NCBI GenBank assembly: GCA_023935145.1
Contig: CM043700.1
Span: 38,234,620 to 38,298,619, forward strand
Reading direction: 5' to 3'
DNA from: Bretschneidera sinensis
Taxonomy: Eukaryota; Streptophyta; Magnoliopsida; Brassicales; Akaniaceae
DNA length: 64,000 nucleotides
Positions 36,901-47,999 of the stretch are shown piece after piece (position 1 is the first letter of the stretch; each line of letters opens with the position of its first letter). Below the pieces are notes generated by a model. That model was not told the origin of the DNA, did no database searches, and saw only the letters and a program-made list of their open reading frames with translations. Both the position numbers and the translations under genes were made by a program.

Positions 36901-39139
36901 TCAGGTAAGGGCAGAGAGCTCATATATTGGCCAAGAGGAAGTATTCGTTTATGCTCTCTGATCTGCGACACCTTTCTCAGCGGGAAGGCTCACCGATTCC
37001 AAGCCTCTAAGGTCCATCTTTTTTTCTCCGGCGAGAGCCGCTTCAAACTTCAGGTATGATCTCTTTATTTACTTCTCTTTTGTATGCAGAGATAGGTACA
37101 TAAAATCTGGGTGTTAATAATTGAAATACAAAAACTGATTGCTATACCTAGAATATATTGGTTCAGAGAAACACATTCTAAAATCTGATCCAGATGAACC
37201 ATTAAAGTTTTCCCAAGGTTTGAAAAAAAGGAACTGCTTAGGGCAACAAAAAAAAACTATGTAAGAGAAGTTCTAACAAATATTTTGGTAGAATTGGGCT
37301 TCGGAGATTTAAATTATTCTAAAAATTTAAAAATAAAAATTGGTACATGACAGCCTAGAGTTAGATACAACTCTCCCGGATCTCTACAATGACCATCTTA
37401 CCGCCCTATGCATTTGTAGAATAGATGATAGAATACATGTATACATTGCAGTGGCAAAGAACGTACGCACAGAAAAAGACTTACTCCTTTGACAAGCTCC
37501 AGATCCCAGAACAAAAATGGGTCCAGACCAATCCTTCTAGTGCAGTGATATTTGTTCATGTTGGCTGCAAATACTTTGGTACAAAAATGGGTGTTAATGA
37601 TTGAAATGAAGGTATATTCATCACAATCCAAAGCCACCACAAAAGATCCATCCCCCACCACATACATGGCCTTCCATTTCGGGAGTATGAATGGAGGCTT
37701 CTCCACTGCATTCTTCTTACACAAGAATCTTCGTAATATAAAATGAAGTGGTCTAGAATTATAATGCTAATCAAATAGTACTAAAAATGAAGACTGAGAA
37801 TTCAACTTGATTCTTATATTTTTAATGATCTTTGATTACCTCGTCTTAAAGCTGCGGTTAATATTACGGATAAGAGTATAAGACTAGTAGGTCAGCTTGC
37901 CAGCTCTTTCAAAGGTGTGGCTAGGTAGCAAATATCCCGAATTCTTTTAAAGAATTAAGGCAACGCTTCTTAAAATGCATATACAATATGATATACAATA
38001 AATTCTGTTTATTATTGTTCTTATGGAACTGATTACTTAATTTGTTGTACAAAATTGTTTTTTCCAGTCTTGCTTTTTAAGTTTTTGGGGATTTCCATCT
38101 TGTTGTCTAGGCCAAGGAAGTGAATGTCAAGGCCTAAATATAGCTCCAGATACTTGGGACCCAGAGACGGTTGATTAAATTTTATTTTGTAGGGCTTTAA
38201 AATTGTCTTTAAACTTTATGTTGCAGTATGAACTTTTTGTTATGATGGGATTAAAGTTTTGAATATCTTAAGTAATGGTTTCATGATTCTCATTATGATC
38301 TGTGATGCTTGTGAGCTAAGACAATTATTAGTCATGTTTAACTTGATTTACAGTTAGTTTTATACTTTTATTAAGGGAGTTAGTATTTAGTAATGATTTT
38401 ATAAATCCTATATTTTTTTACAGGTACTTGATACAATATAATCAATATTATTATAATTATTATAAATTTTTAATTATTTTTTATGAGCATACGAATCATT
38501 CACCAGCTGAATCAGTGACCTGGTGCCTCTATCAGTTCAATGTCCGGTCTGGTTTTGATAAACTATGGTTTTATTATATGTACTGGGTATTGTCTAATTA
38601 CGCATAATTCGCTTTTAGGTTTCTCCTAACTTGAAATAAGATCCCTAAGATATCGATTACTCATCCAGATATTAACAGAGAACACGAAGCAAGGAAATCA
38701 AGCAGCAAATGGGGTACGCTTCTCAGATCTCATTTCTCTAATGAATTTGTTTGATTAAGTTTTGGTTGAAGCGAAGCGAGGAGACTATTCTTTTATATAT
38801 GGCCCCAAAGCATACGAGTGGTTTAATTGCTAAGCTGCGTTAGGGTCTAGGCAGACTATGGAATCTTTTAAAAGATTGAAGGAGATGTCTCATGTATTTG
38901 ATGCTTGGTTGAGGAATTTGTGTCAATAGATAACTAGTTAGCTTGGTTTTTTGCAAATATATGGGTAATTTATCATATTGGTAATTTCATACAAAGCTGT
39001 TATAGATACCATTTTTGTATTGTATTTAATCATATTTATCATATTCAATTTACAATTGAATAATTTGAATTGCATGATTGTGGTTTGTTAGATTCAACAA
39101 CTTGACGCAGAACTAGAAAGGGTGTTTGGCTGATCTAGA
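36901..39139 (+). other. Putative 5' UTR exons and introns of the membrane protein gene
   Basis: Three likely non-coding exons can be drawn from splice consensus: about 36900-37053 (ending cttcag|gtatga), 38619-38713 (after cttttag, ending atggg|gtacgc) and 39111 onwards (after gacgcag). The long first intron (37054-38618) shows nothing else. Joined this way, the leader contains a 10-codon upstream frame whose stop (39136-39138) is one base before the main ATG. The exons are predictions without transcript support. Confidence 0.4.
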
Positions 39140-40449
39140 ATGCTTCATTCGCATGTGCACAAATTCTTCATTCTGCTCTACACTATCAGCTTCGTTATCA
39201 AATGCTCAAGTTTTGATCATGGGAACATGTCAGTATTCCTTAACTGTGTGGTTGTGATGCGCTTTTATATCATCCTTTGTAAATTGTGAATTTTTTAATA
39301 CTTATATTCACTTGAGAGTGAAGCAGTTTCATTGCTCAATATGCTTACAGTGTTGACAGCAAAGTCTTGAATGTTGGGGAGGAGCTGTGGAAGGAAACTT
39401 TGCCGTTACAATTGGGCTCTTGTCTGTACCAATTGAAGGGGCTCAAATCGTATACTTGGTACGAAGTGAAGATATCATATCCAGCTTCTGTATGTAATTT
39501 TTTTTCTCTGCTTGCTTCTTGAAGCATTCTCACTCTGAAAACCTGATCTCCTTCTTGTTGAATAACAGATACCTGCTAGCTTTACCTTACAACTCAAAAA
39601 GGGCAATTTAGACCTGGGGCTAAACCGGAACAGAAGATTACTAAATACTGAGAAATTGATTTTCAAGACTGATAGTCTCCACAAGCTTAATGATCAGGTT
39701 TGATAATGCTACCAAAATTTTAAGTGGAGTTTTCCAAGTTATATGGGATGCTAAGATGTTTAAACTTTTTGCTTAGGGTCGATTGTACGTTTTGGTGAAT
39801 GTGGAGCCTGAAGGAATTGTGGCAATACCACATGTGCAAGAGAGGCAGTTCATCATTTTTAACATAGGTAATGATTTATATAATATCTTACACTATAATT
39901 TCATTTTAAGTTATTAGCACTGGCTTGTACTTATCAAAAAAAAATTATTAGCACTGGCTTTTCGATTTTCTTAGGACCGAAATGATCCAGGTTTCTTCCA
40001 AGATTTATTTTAGACTTGGTGATATGAGCCTTCTTACTTTTCTTCCTCAGATGCAATGCAACCTCATCTCTGAGGCCGCTGTACTTTTGCCATTGACTAT
40101 TAGCCTTCTCTTCATTTTTTGCTTCTGTATTTTTTAGACGATATACATTGTTGTTTGCATCAAAATACTCTCTTGAGTTTGCTTTTGCCTGTTCCAGTGG
40201 CAATACCCATATATTGACATAATGTTTTCACCACAGTTCAGTTTTACATAATTGCTGATAATTTTCATTGCCGTGACAGTTTGTGATGAACTATTATTGG
40301 GCATACCGCACAAAGCTTGGTGGGTTGTAGTTTTGGTGTTGCTATGCCTGGGAGTGGCATTAGTCGTTCCTCGGTTCATTCCATCTAATACGCTGCTAAA
40401 GAATCAAAGCCCGCAGTTTATCAATCAGAACGTTTACAAGAAGTCTTGA
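39140..40449 (+). CDS. Uncharacterised single-pass membrane protein, 205 aa
   Basis: Five coding exons (39140-39228, 39351-39489, 39569-39697, 39777-39867, 40280-40449) join in frame through GT-AG introns to a TGA stop. Residues 1-25 (MLHSHVHKFFILLYTISFVI...) look like a signal peptide. A luminal or extracellular domain follows, with VLNVGEELWKETLPLQLGS, the motif TWYEVKISYPASIPASFTL and VEPEGIVAIPHVQERQF. A single hydrophobic helix at about 162-180 (AWWVVVLVLLCLGVALVV) and a short cytosolic tail complete a type I membrane topology. I recognise it as a conserved plant protein but know of no function. Its promoter is shared with CABIN1. An alternative upstream ATG at 38709 leads only to a 10-codon frame. 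Confidence 0.88.
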
Positions 40450-41286
40450 AAGTTTATGGAGTATTATTGATATCTGATTATTTATTGAGATCATCGATGG
40501 CATTTAGGATGTGTTGCATTTTCTAGTTTAGTACCGATATTCAAGAACGCACGGGTAGACACTGTTCGGAACATTTTGTAACAACTATATGAGATGACCT
40601 CCAATACAGTGTTTACAGAATTTTCTCGTGCACTTGTATATCCTCTAATGAAAAATTGCTCCCACAATAATCAATTAATGCAAAAGAAACATAAAAATAA
40701 ATACATTGCTCATTTATGTTAATAAAAGATAATTAATTAATCAAAATAAAGTAATTAAAAACAAAAAAAAATATAGAAATTTAAAGTCCTAACTCATTTT
40801 CAAGCCTTATACTCATATTTTATAATTAAGTTACTGAATTTTATTAATGTTTCAATTTACTCACCACTTACAGTTAGGTGGAATTGGACGAAATTGTTAT
40901 TTAAATGTCACATGACTCTCAAGTAAAAAGTGAAAACTAACCGGGGCTCACTTGAGTTTGAAAAAACATTTAAGTTGCGTTTAATAACATGAAATTGATA
41001 TTGAATCATATTTTTTTAACATTAAAATAATTACAAAAAATCATTATCCTACCTCGATGCCATACCATCAAAGGTAATGCTATTCATTGTTAGAAGAAAC
41101 AAACCTGAGCCACTTAATAATCGACAAGAACTTAAGACTTAGCAATCGTTTAAAAGAAAGAAACTTTAAATCCACCACAAAATTTTAAATCAAACTCTAA
41201 ATCAAACGAAACCTAATAATCTCTCAAATGGATTTTAGACAACTTATATTTGGGTTTCAGAAAAAAGTTGCTCTATTGTTTTTAAT
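40450..41286. other. Gene 3' flank and intergenic sequence up to the retrotransposon array
   Basis: The first 200 bp are probably the 3' UTR of the membrane protein gene. The rest is AT-rich without exon-like frames. Similarity to the array begins near 41287 (acggctaacaaatgggatgc). Confidence 0.6.
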
Positions 41287-41573
41287 TGATGAGGGCACGG
41301 CTAACAAATGGGATGCGGAGCCTTTTCAAGTTCCAATTGGTCCAGTTACAAGGGCTCGAGCTAAAAGGTTCAAGGAAACTCTCAATAGGTTGATTCAACA
41401 CATTTGGGCTAAGAACCATCTTTGGGGGCCCAAGGATGATACTGCACATGATCCACAAGGATGAGTTTCCATAATTCAAGCTTTCATCAACTCAAGATGG
41501 TGAATTAAAATCTTAATTTTTCAAAATTGGAGACTTACTTGTTTTGGTTGGCTCATCAAGGAAAATGGCAGGC
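41287..41573 (+). pseudogene. Truncated 3' end of a gypsy pol (unit 0)
   Basis: The frame WDAEPFQVPIGPVTRARAKR to HIWAKNHLWGPKDD ends at 41464. It corresponds to the very C-terminus of pol in units A-C. Everything upstream of this point in the unit is missing. Confidence 0.8.
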
Positions 41574-42095
41574 TGTAATTTTACTTATTATCTTTTTTTT
41601 TAATTGTTTCCTTATTAATTTAATTGCTGAATTATAAGGCTTGCATGCCAAGTTCGATACTTTCCTTATTTGGATTTTAGATTACCATAATTCTATTTAG
41701 GTTTATTTCCTATTTCGTAGTTTCCTATTCCTATCAGAATTCTGTTTAGGTTTATTTCCTATTTCTTAGTTTTCTTTTTTCTAATTGGTTACGAATTCTC
41801 ATGTATTTAAATAGCCATTGGCTTTTGGAATAAGACAATTCAGATTTGATTCATACTTTTGGAGAGAAATTTCTCTTTGGTTCTTTTAGAACTTCTGAAC
41901 TTATTGGAATTTCCATGGCATTCATCTTCGACTTATCAATCAATCCTTCCATAATTGATTGTGGCGTCTTCATTATACCAAGGTTCTTGCTTCAATATAA
42001 GCAACGGGTCACGGTCTCACATAAATCTGCTTCTAGACGATCTTGAAAGTCTTCTTGATCCATCAATTTCTTAGTTCTTGGTGTGGATCATATCA
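41574..42095 (+). repeat. LTR1 of the gypsy array
   Basis: This 522-bp repeat runs from TGTAATTTTAC to GGATCATATCA. The right boundary is fixed by the primer-binding site two bases further. The left boundary is inferred from the TG dinucleotide after the purine-rich aaggaaaatggcagg. It holds one copy of a 54-bp unit that is duplicated in LTR2 and LTR3. Confidence 0.75.
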
Positions 42096-42097
42096 GT

Positions 42098-42109
42098 TGG
42101 TATCAGAGC
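42098..42109 (+). other. Primer-binding site, unit A (initiator-Met tRNA type)
   Basis: TGGTATCAGAGC is the plant-retrotransposon PBS complementary to the 3' end of initiator methionine tRNA. It lies two bases after LTR1. Confidence 0.85.
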
Positions 42110-42539
42110 CTTCTAGTTGCAGGTTTGCTTATCTTTTGTTTTGATTCATAAAAAAAAAAATAAAAAAAAAACATGAAAAAAAGAACAAATTTCTAGTTTA
42201 GAAAAAAAAAATGCGTAATATTCAATATTTTCAATTCTTGTTTCAATTTCTCACTTTGTTTCCTAGTATTCTAGCCTTTAAATCTGAATTTCTTTGTGAG
42301 TTATTGATTAATTATTGCTGAAAACTTGATACTTGTTCGGTTAGTTTGATAAGAACCTATAGAGGATTATTACGAGTGGAAAAAGCAAGAGTGGTGAGCA
42401 CATAAGAGGAAAAAAGCCAATCTGATTTTTGTGTGAAAACATGCGTGAAATTGAGTGACTCATTCTTTGAGTGAAACACGTGAGGGAGTGTGTGAGGTCC
42501 TTTTGTTCTTTTTTTTCTAACGTTGTTTTCGTAGCAAAC

Positions 42540-43631
42540 ATGTCAGACAACAAGAACAAAAATAATTCCGGAGATATGTCGGGAGAGGGTGATCCGAAGT
42601 TGCTCATGGAGGCTTTAATGGGTGAGATGAGAAGAGTATTAAGAACAGATATGGAATAGGTTCATGAGTGGATAGATCGAGTAGAGAATGCATGTGTGGG
42701 GCAGCAACAAAACGCTCCTAATGTGCGTAGGAGGGAGAGAGTTCAACCTAGGGGAGAGAGAGTTGAAGATAAAGAGTATTATGGGAATGGATTTGATGAA
42801 GAAGATGATCGGGAATCAGTTGTTAGCCATAGGAGATTTGGTGGTCGAGGTAGAGAAGCTAGGAATCGGGAAGATAATAACTTGGGTAGTATTAAGATGA
42901 AGATTCCATCGTTTCAAGGCAAAAACGATCCTGAAGCTTACTTTGAGTGGGAGAAGAAGATAGAATTAGTATTTGATTGTCATAATTATTCCAAGCTTAA
43001 AAAGGTTAAACTTGCGGCCATTGAATTTTTTGACTATGCGATTATTTGGTGGGATCAACTAGTGTTAAATAGGAGGAGAAATAGAGAGCGTCCAATAAAG
43101 ACTTGGGAGGAGATGAAAACCATGATGAGAAAACGGTTTGTTCCAAGCCATTACTACCGTGAGTTGTACCAAAAATTGCAAAGTCTTACACAAGGTAGTC
43201 GGAGTATGGAGGATTATTATAAAGAGATGGAAGTAGCTATGATCCGAACAAATGTAGAGGAGGATCGAGAGGCTACTATGGCTAGGTTCTTGGCTGGTTT
43301 AAACCTGGAAATGGCTAATTCGATGGAGTTGCATCATTATATGGAGTTGAAAGATAGGGTGCACATGGCTGTCAAAATTGAAAACCAACTCAAGAGGAGG
43401 GGCAACAATACACGGCAAAACCCTAACTCGGGTTCATCTTGGAGGCCGAATTTTGTGAAGCAAGCCACAGCGCAGCCCAAAACCAAACAAAAGCAAGAAA
43501 GTACCAGCCATGGAAATCAAGGTAAAACTGACTCTTCCACCACTAGAAATCGTGATATTAAGTGTTTTAAATGCCAAGGCAGGGGTCACATAACAAGCCA
43601 ATGTCCGAACAAAAGAGTTATGGTATTATGA
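42540..43631 (+). pseudogene. gag of unit A, interrupted
   Basis: It starts at MSDNKNKNNSG. The frame is stopped at 42657-42659 (CAG in the other units, TAG here), then stays open to the zinc knuckle CFKCQGRGHITSQC (CX2CX4HX4C) encoded at about 43563-43604. It ends at TGA 43629-43631, a stop shared by all three units. The centre carries the retrotransposon gag pattern (FDYAIIWWDQLV; WEEMKTMMRKRFVPSHY; LQSLTQGSRSMEDYYKEME). Confidence 0.85.
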
Positions 43632-45967
43632 GATAATGGTGAAATTGAAACCGAGGGCGAAGAAGATACTGAATCTATTCCACCATTGGAGGATGCAAGT
43701 GATGAGGAATACACTGCCCAAGGAGAATTGTTGGTTGCAATGAGAGCTCTAAGTGTGTAAATCAAAGAAGATGACGAAGTGCAGCGAGAAAACATGTTTC
43801 ATACTAGATGCCACGTGCAAAACAAGGTATGTAGTGTGATTATTGATGGAGGTAGTTGTACTAACGTTGCTAGCACTACAATGGTTGAGAAATTAGGGCT
43901 GACAACAATTAAACATCCTCGACCTTATAAGTATGTAGTGTGATTATTGATGGAAGTAGTTGTACTAACGTTGCTAGCACTACAATGGTTGAGAAATTAG
44001 GGCTGACAACAATTAAACATCCTCGACCTTATAAGTTGCAATGGCTCAATGATAATGGTGAAGTGAGGGTGAACAAATAGGTGTTAGTTTCCTTCCGTAT
44101 TGGAAAAAATGAAGATTAAGTTTTGTGTGATTTAGTTCCTATGCAAGCTGGACACTTGTTACTAGGCCGGCCATGGCAATTCGATCAGTGTGTTAAGCAT
44201 GATGGCTTCACCAACAAATATTCGTTTGTAAGAAATCAAAGAACAATCACTCTAGTTCCTTTGACACCAAAGCAGGTTTATGAAGATCAAGTGAGGTTAC
44301 AAAAAGAGAGTGAGCAAATGAAAAAGAGTGAGAAAAAGAGAACGAATGAAAATCAAAAAGAGAAAATGAGAGAGGTCGGAAAAATTGAAAGAGAAAATAA
44401 GAGAGTTGATTCGGTCATTGAGAGAAAAACAAATTTCAATGCAAAAACGAGTGAAATAAAAAGAACAATGATTTTAAATCAGCTAATGATTGTACTTTTG
44501 TACAAAGATACGTTAAACACAAACCAATTTGACTCATCTTTGCCTAGTTCAATTGTTTCTCTTTTACAGGAGTTTGATGATATCTTTCCCGATGAGATTT
44601 TACATGGCTTACCTCCTATTCGAGGAATTGAACATCAAATTGATTTCGTGCCCGGTGCTATAATTCCAAACCGACCAGCCTATCGAAGCAATCCCAATGA
44701 GACAAAAGAGCTACGAAGGCAAGTTAGTGAATTGATGGAAATAGGGTACGTAAGAGAAAGCATGAGCCCGTGCGCTATTCTGGTGATTTTGGTTACTAAA
44801 AAGGATGGGATGTGAAAAATTTGCGTTGATTGCCGAGCAGTTAACAATATAACAGTAAAGTATCAACATCTTATTCCTCGTTTAGATGATATGCTAGATG
44901 AACTGCATAGTGCATGTGTATTCTCTAAAATTGATTTAAAAAGTGGATATCATCAAATAAGAATGAAAGAGGGTGATGCATGGAAAACTACTTTTAAAAC
45001 GAAATATGGTTTATATGAGTGGTTAGTTATGCCATTTAGACTAAAAAATGCACCAAGTACCTTCATAAGATTAATGAACCATCTTTTGCGAGCTTTTATA
45101 GGCAGATTCATTGTTGTTTATTTTGATAATATTCTCATTTATAGCACAAACTTAGATGATCATATTGTGCATTTAAAAGCAGTTTTGGATGTGTTTAGCA
45201 AAGAGAAGTTGTTTACTAACTTGAAGAAGTGCACTTTTTGCACAGATAAGCTTGTGTTTCTTGGTTTTATTGTGAGTGCACAAGGAATACAGGTTGATGA
45301 AGAAAAGATATGTGCGATTAAAGAATGGCTAAGTCTCACGAGTGTAGGTCAAGTTCGTAGTTTTCATGGACTTGCTAGTTTTTACAGGAGGTTCATGAAA
45401 TACTTTAGCAATATTGCCGCACCACTTAACGAAGTCATCAAGAAGAACGTTGGATTCAAATGGGGAGACAAGCAAGAGAAAGTGTTCCAATTAATCAAAG
45501 GTCGCCAACAACTGATTTTTCAACTCGGATATTGGGTTTGGTTACACATGAGGAAAGAAAGATTTCCAGCACAAAGGCATTCAAAGTTACTTCCTAAAGG
45601 AGATGGGCCTTTTTTTTATCCTTGAGCGCATCAATGACAATTCATGCAAATTAGGTTTGCCAGGTGAGTACAATGTTAGTACCACTATCAATTTTTCTGA
45701 TTTAAGATCTTTTGATGTAGGTGATAATTTGAGGACAAATCCTTTTTTCAAAAGGAGGGAAATGATGAGGACACGGCTAACAAATGGGATGCGGAGCCTC
45801 TTTAAGTTCTAATTGGTCAAGTTACAAGGGCTCGAGCTAAAAGGTTCAAAGAAACTCCCAATGGGCTGATTCAACACATTTGGGCTAAGAACCATCTTTG
45901 GGGGCCCAAGGATGATGCTACACGTGATCCACAAGGATGGGTTTCCATAATTCAAACTTTGGAATAA
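43632..45967 (+). pseudogene. pol of unit A, defective, lacking RNase H and integrase
   Basis: The protease-like segment has VIIDGGSCTNVAS and is broken by a 104-bp tandem duplication (43831-43934 repeated at 43935-44038). The reverse transcriptase follows: [36 protein letters not shown] and, at the active site (45119-45130), YFDN where the family has YFDD. A TGA replaces the Trp codon at about 44813. Directly after the RT thumb region the frame passes at about 45500 into [13 protein letters not shown], which in intact relatives lies beyond integrase. RNase H and integrase are therefore missing in frame. A run of eight T at 45610-45617 shifts the frame before the C-terminal PGEYNVSTT region. 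Confidence 0.85.
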
Positions 45968-46058
45968 TCAACCAACCCGAGATGGTGAATTAAAATCTTA
46001 ATTTTCCAAAATTGGAGACTTACTTGTTTTGGTTGGCTCATCAAGGAAAATGGCAGGC

Positions 46059-46631
46059 TGCAATTTTACTTATTACTTTTTTTAATTGTTTCCTTATTAA
46101 TTTAATTGCTGAATTATAAGGCTTGCATGCCAAGTTAGATACTTTCCTTATTTGGATTTTAGGTTACCAGAATTCTATTTAGGTTTATTTCCTATTTCGT
46201 AGTTTTCTATTCCTACCAGAATTCTGTTTAGGTTTATTTCTTATTTCTTAGTTTTCCTTTTTCTAATTGGTTACGAATTCTCATGTATTTAAATAGCCAT
46301 TAGCTTTTGGAATAAGACAATTCAGATTTGATTCATACTTTTGGAGAAAAATTTCTCTTTGGTTTTTTTAGAACTTCTGAACTTATCGGAGTTTCCATGG
46401 CATTCATCTTCGACTTATCAATCAATCCTTCCATAATTGATTGTGGTGTCTTCATTATACCAAGGTTCTTGCTTCAATATAAGCAACGTCCCGCAATCTC
46501 AGTCTTCATTATACCAAGGTTCTTGCTTCAATATAAGCAACGGGTCGCGGTCTCACATAAAACTGCTTCTAGACGATCTTGGAAGTCTTCTTGATCCATC
46601 AATTTCTTAGTTCTTGGCGTGGATCATATCA
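46059..46631 (+). repeat. LTR2 of the gypsy array
   Basis: This 573-bp LTR is shared by units A and B. It has the 54-bp unit (gtcttcattataccaagg...) in tandem at 46448 and 46502. Confidence 0.75.
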
Positions 46632-46633
46632 GT

Positions 46634-46645
46634 TGGTATCAGAGC
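46634..46645 (+). other. Primer-binding site, unit B
   Basis: TGGTATCAGAGC lies two bases after LTR2, identical to that of unit A. Confidence 0.85.
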
Positions 46646-47999
46646 CTTCTAGGTTCAGGTTTGCTTATCTTTTGTTTTGATTCATAAACAAAAAAATAAA
46701 AAAAAAACGTGAAAAAAAGAAGAACAAATTTCCAGTTTATGAAAAAAAAACGTGAAAAAAAAAGTGCGTAATATTCAATCTTTTTAATTCTTGTTTCAAT
46801 TTCTCATCTTTGTTTCCTTGTATTCTAGCCTTTAAATCTGAATATTTTTGTGAGTTATTGGTAAATTGTTGTTGGAAACTTGATACTTGTTCGGTTAGTT
46901 TGATAAGAACCTATAGAGGATTATTACGAGTGAAAAAAGGCAAGAGTAGTGAGTACATAAGAGAGAAAAAGCCAATCTGATTTTTGTGTGAAAACATGAG
47001 TGAAATTGAGTGACTCATTATTTAAGTGAAACACGTGAGGGAGTGTGTGAGGTCCTTTTATTCTTTTTTTTCTAACATTGTTTTTGCAGCAAACATGTCA
47101 GACAATAAGAACAAAAATAATTCCGGAGATATGTCGGGAGAGGGTGATCCGAAGTTGCTCATGGAGGCTTTAATGGGTGAGATGAGAAGGGTATTGAGAA
47201 CGGAGATGGAACAGGTTCATGAACGGATAGATTGGGTAGAGAATGCATGTGTGGGGCAGCAACAAAAGACTCATAATGTGCGTAAGAGGGAGAGAGTTCA
47301 ACCTAAGGGAGAAAGAGTTGAGGATGAAGAGTATTATGGGAATAGATTTGATGAAGAAGATGAGTGGGAATCAATTGTTAGCCATAGGAGATTTGGTGGT
47401 CGAGGTAGAGAAGCTAGGAATCGGGAAGATAATAACTTGGGTAGTATTAAGATGAAGATTCCATCGTTTCAAGGCAAAAATGATCATGAAGCTTACCTTG
47501 AGTAGGAGAAGAAGATAGAATTAGTATTTGATTGTCATAATTATTCCGATCTTAAAAAGGTTAAACTTGTGGCTATTGAATTTTTTGAATATGTGATTAT
47601 TTGGTGGGATCAACTAGTGTGAAACAGGAGAAGAAATAGAGAGCGTCCAATAGAGACTTGGGAGGAGATGAAAACCGTGATGAGGAAACGGTTTGTTTCA
47701 AGCCATTACTACCATGAGTTGTATCAAAAATTGCAAAGTCTTACACAAGGTAGTCAGAGTGTGGAGGATTATTATAAAGAGATAGAAGTAGCTGTGATCC
47801 CCTACTATGGCTAGGTTCTTGGCTAGTTTAAACCTGGAAATTGCTAATTCGGTGGAGTTGCATCATTATATGGAGTTGAAAGATATGGTGCACATGGCTG
47901 TCAAAATTGAAAACCAACTCAAGAAGAGAGGCAACAATACACAGCAAAACCCTAACTCAAGTTCATCTTGGAGGCCGAATTTTGTGAAGCAAGCCACGG

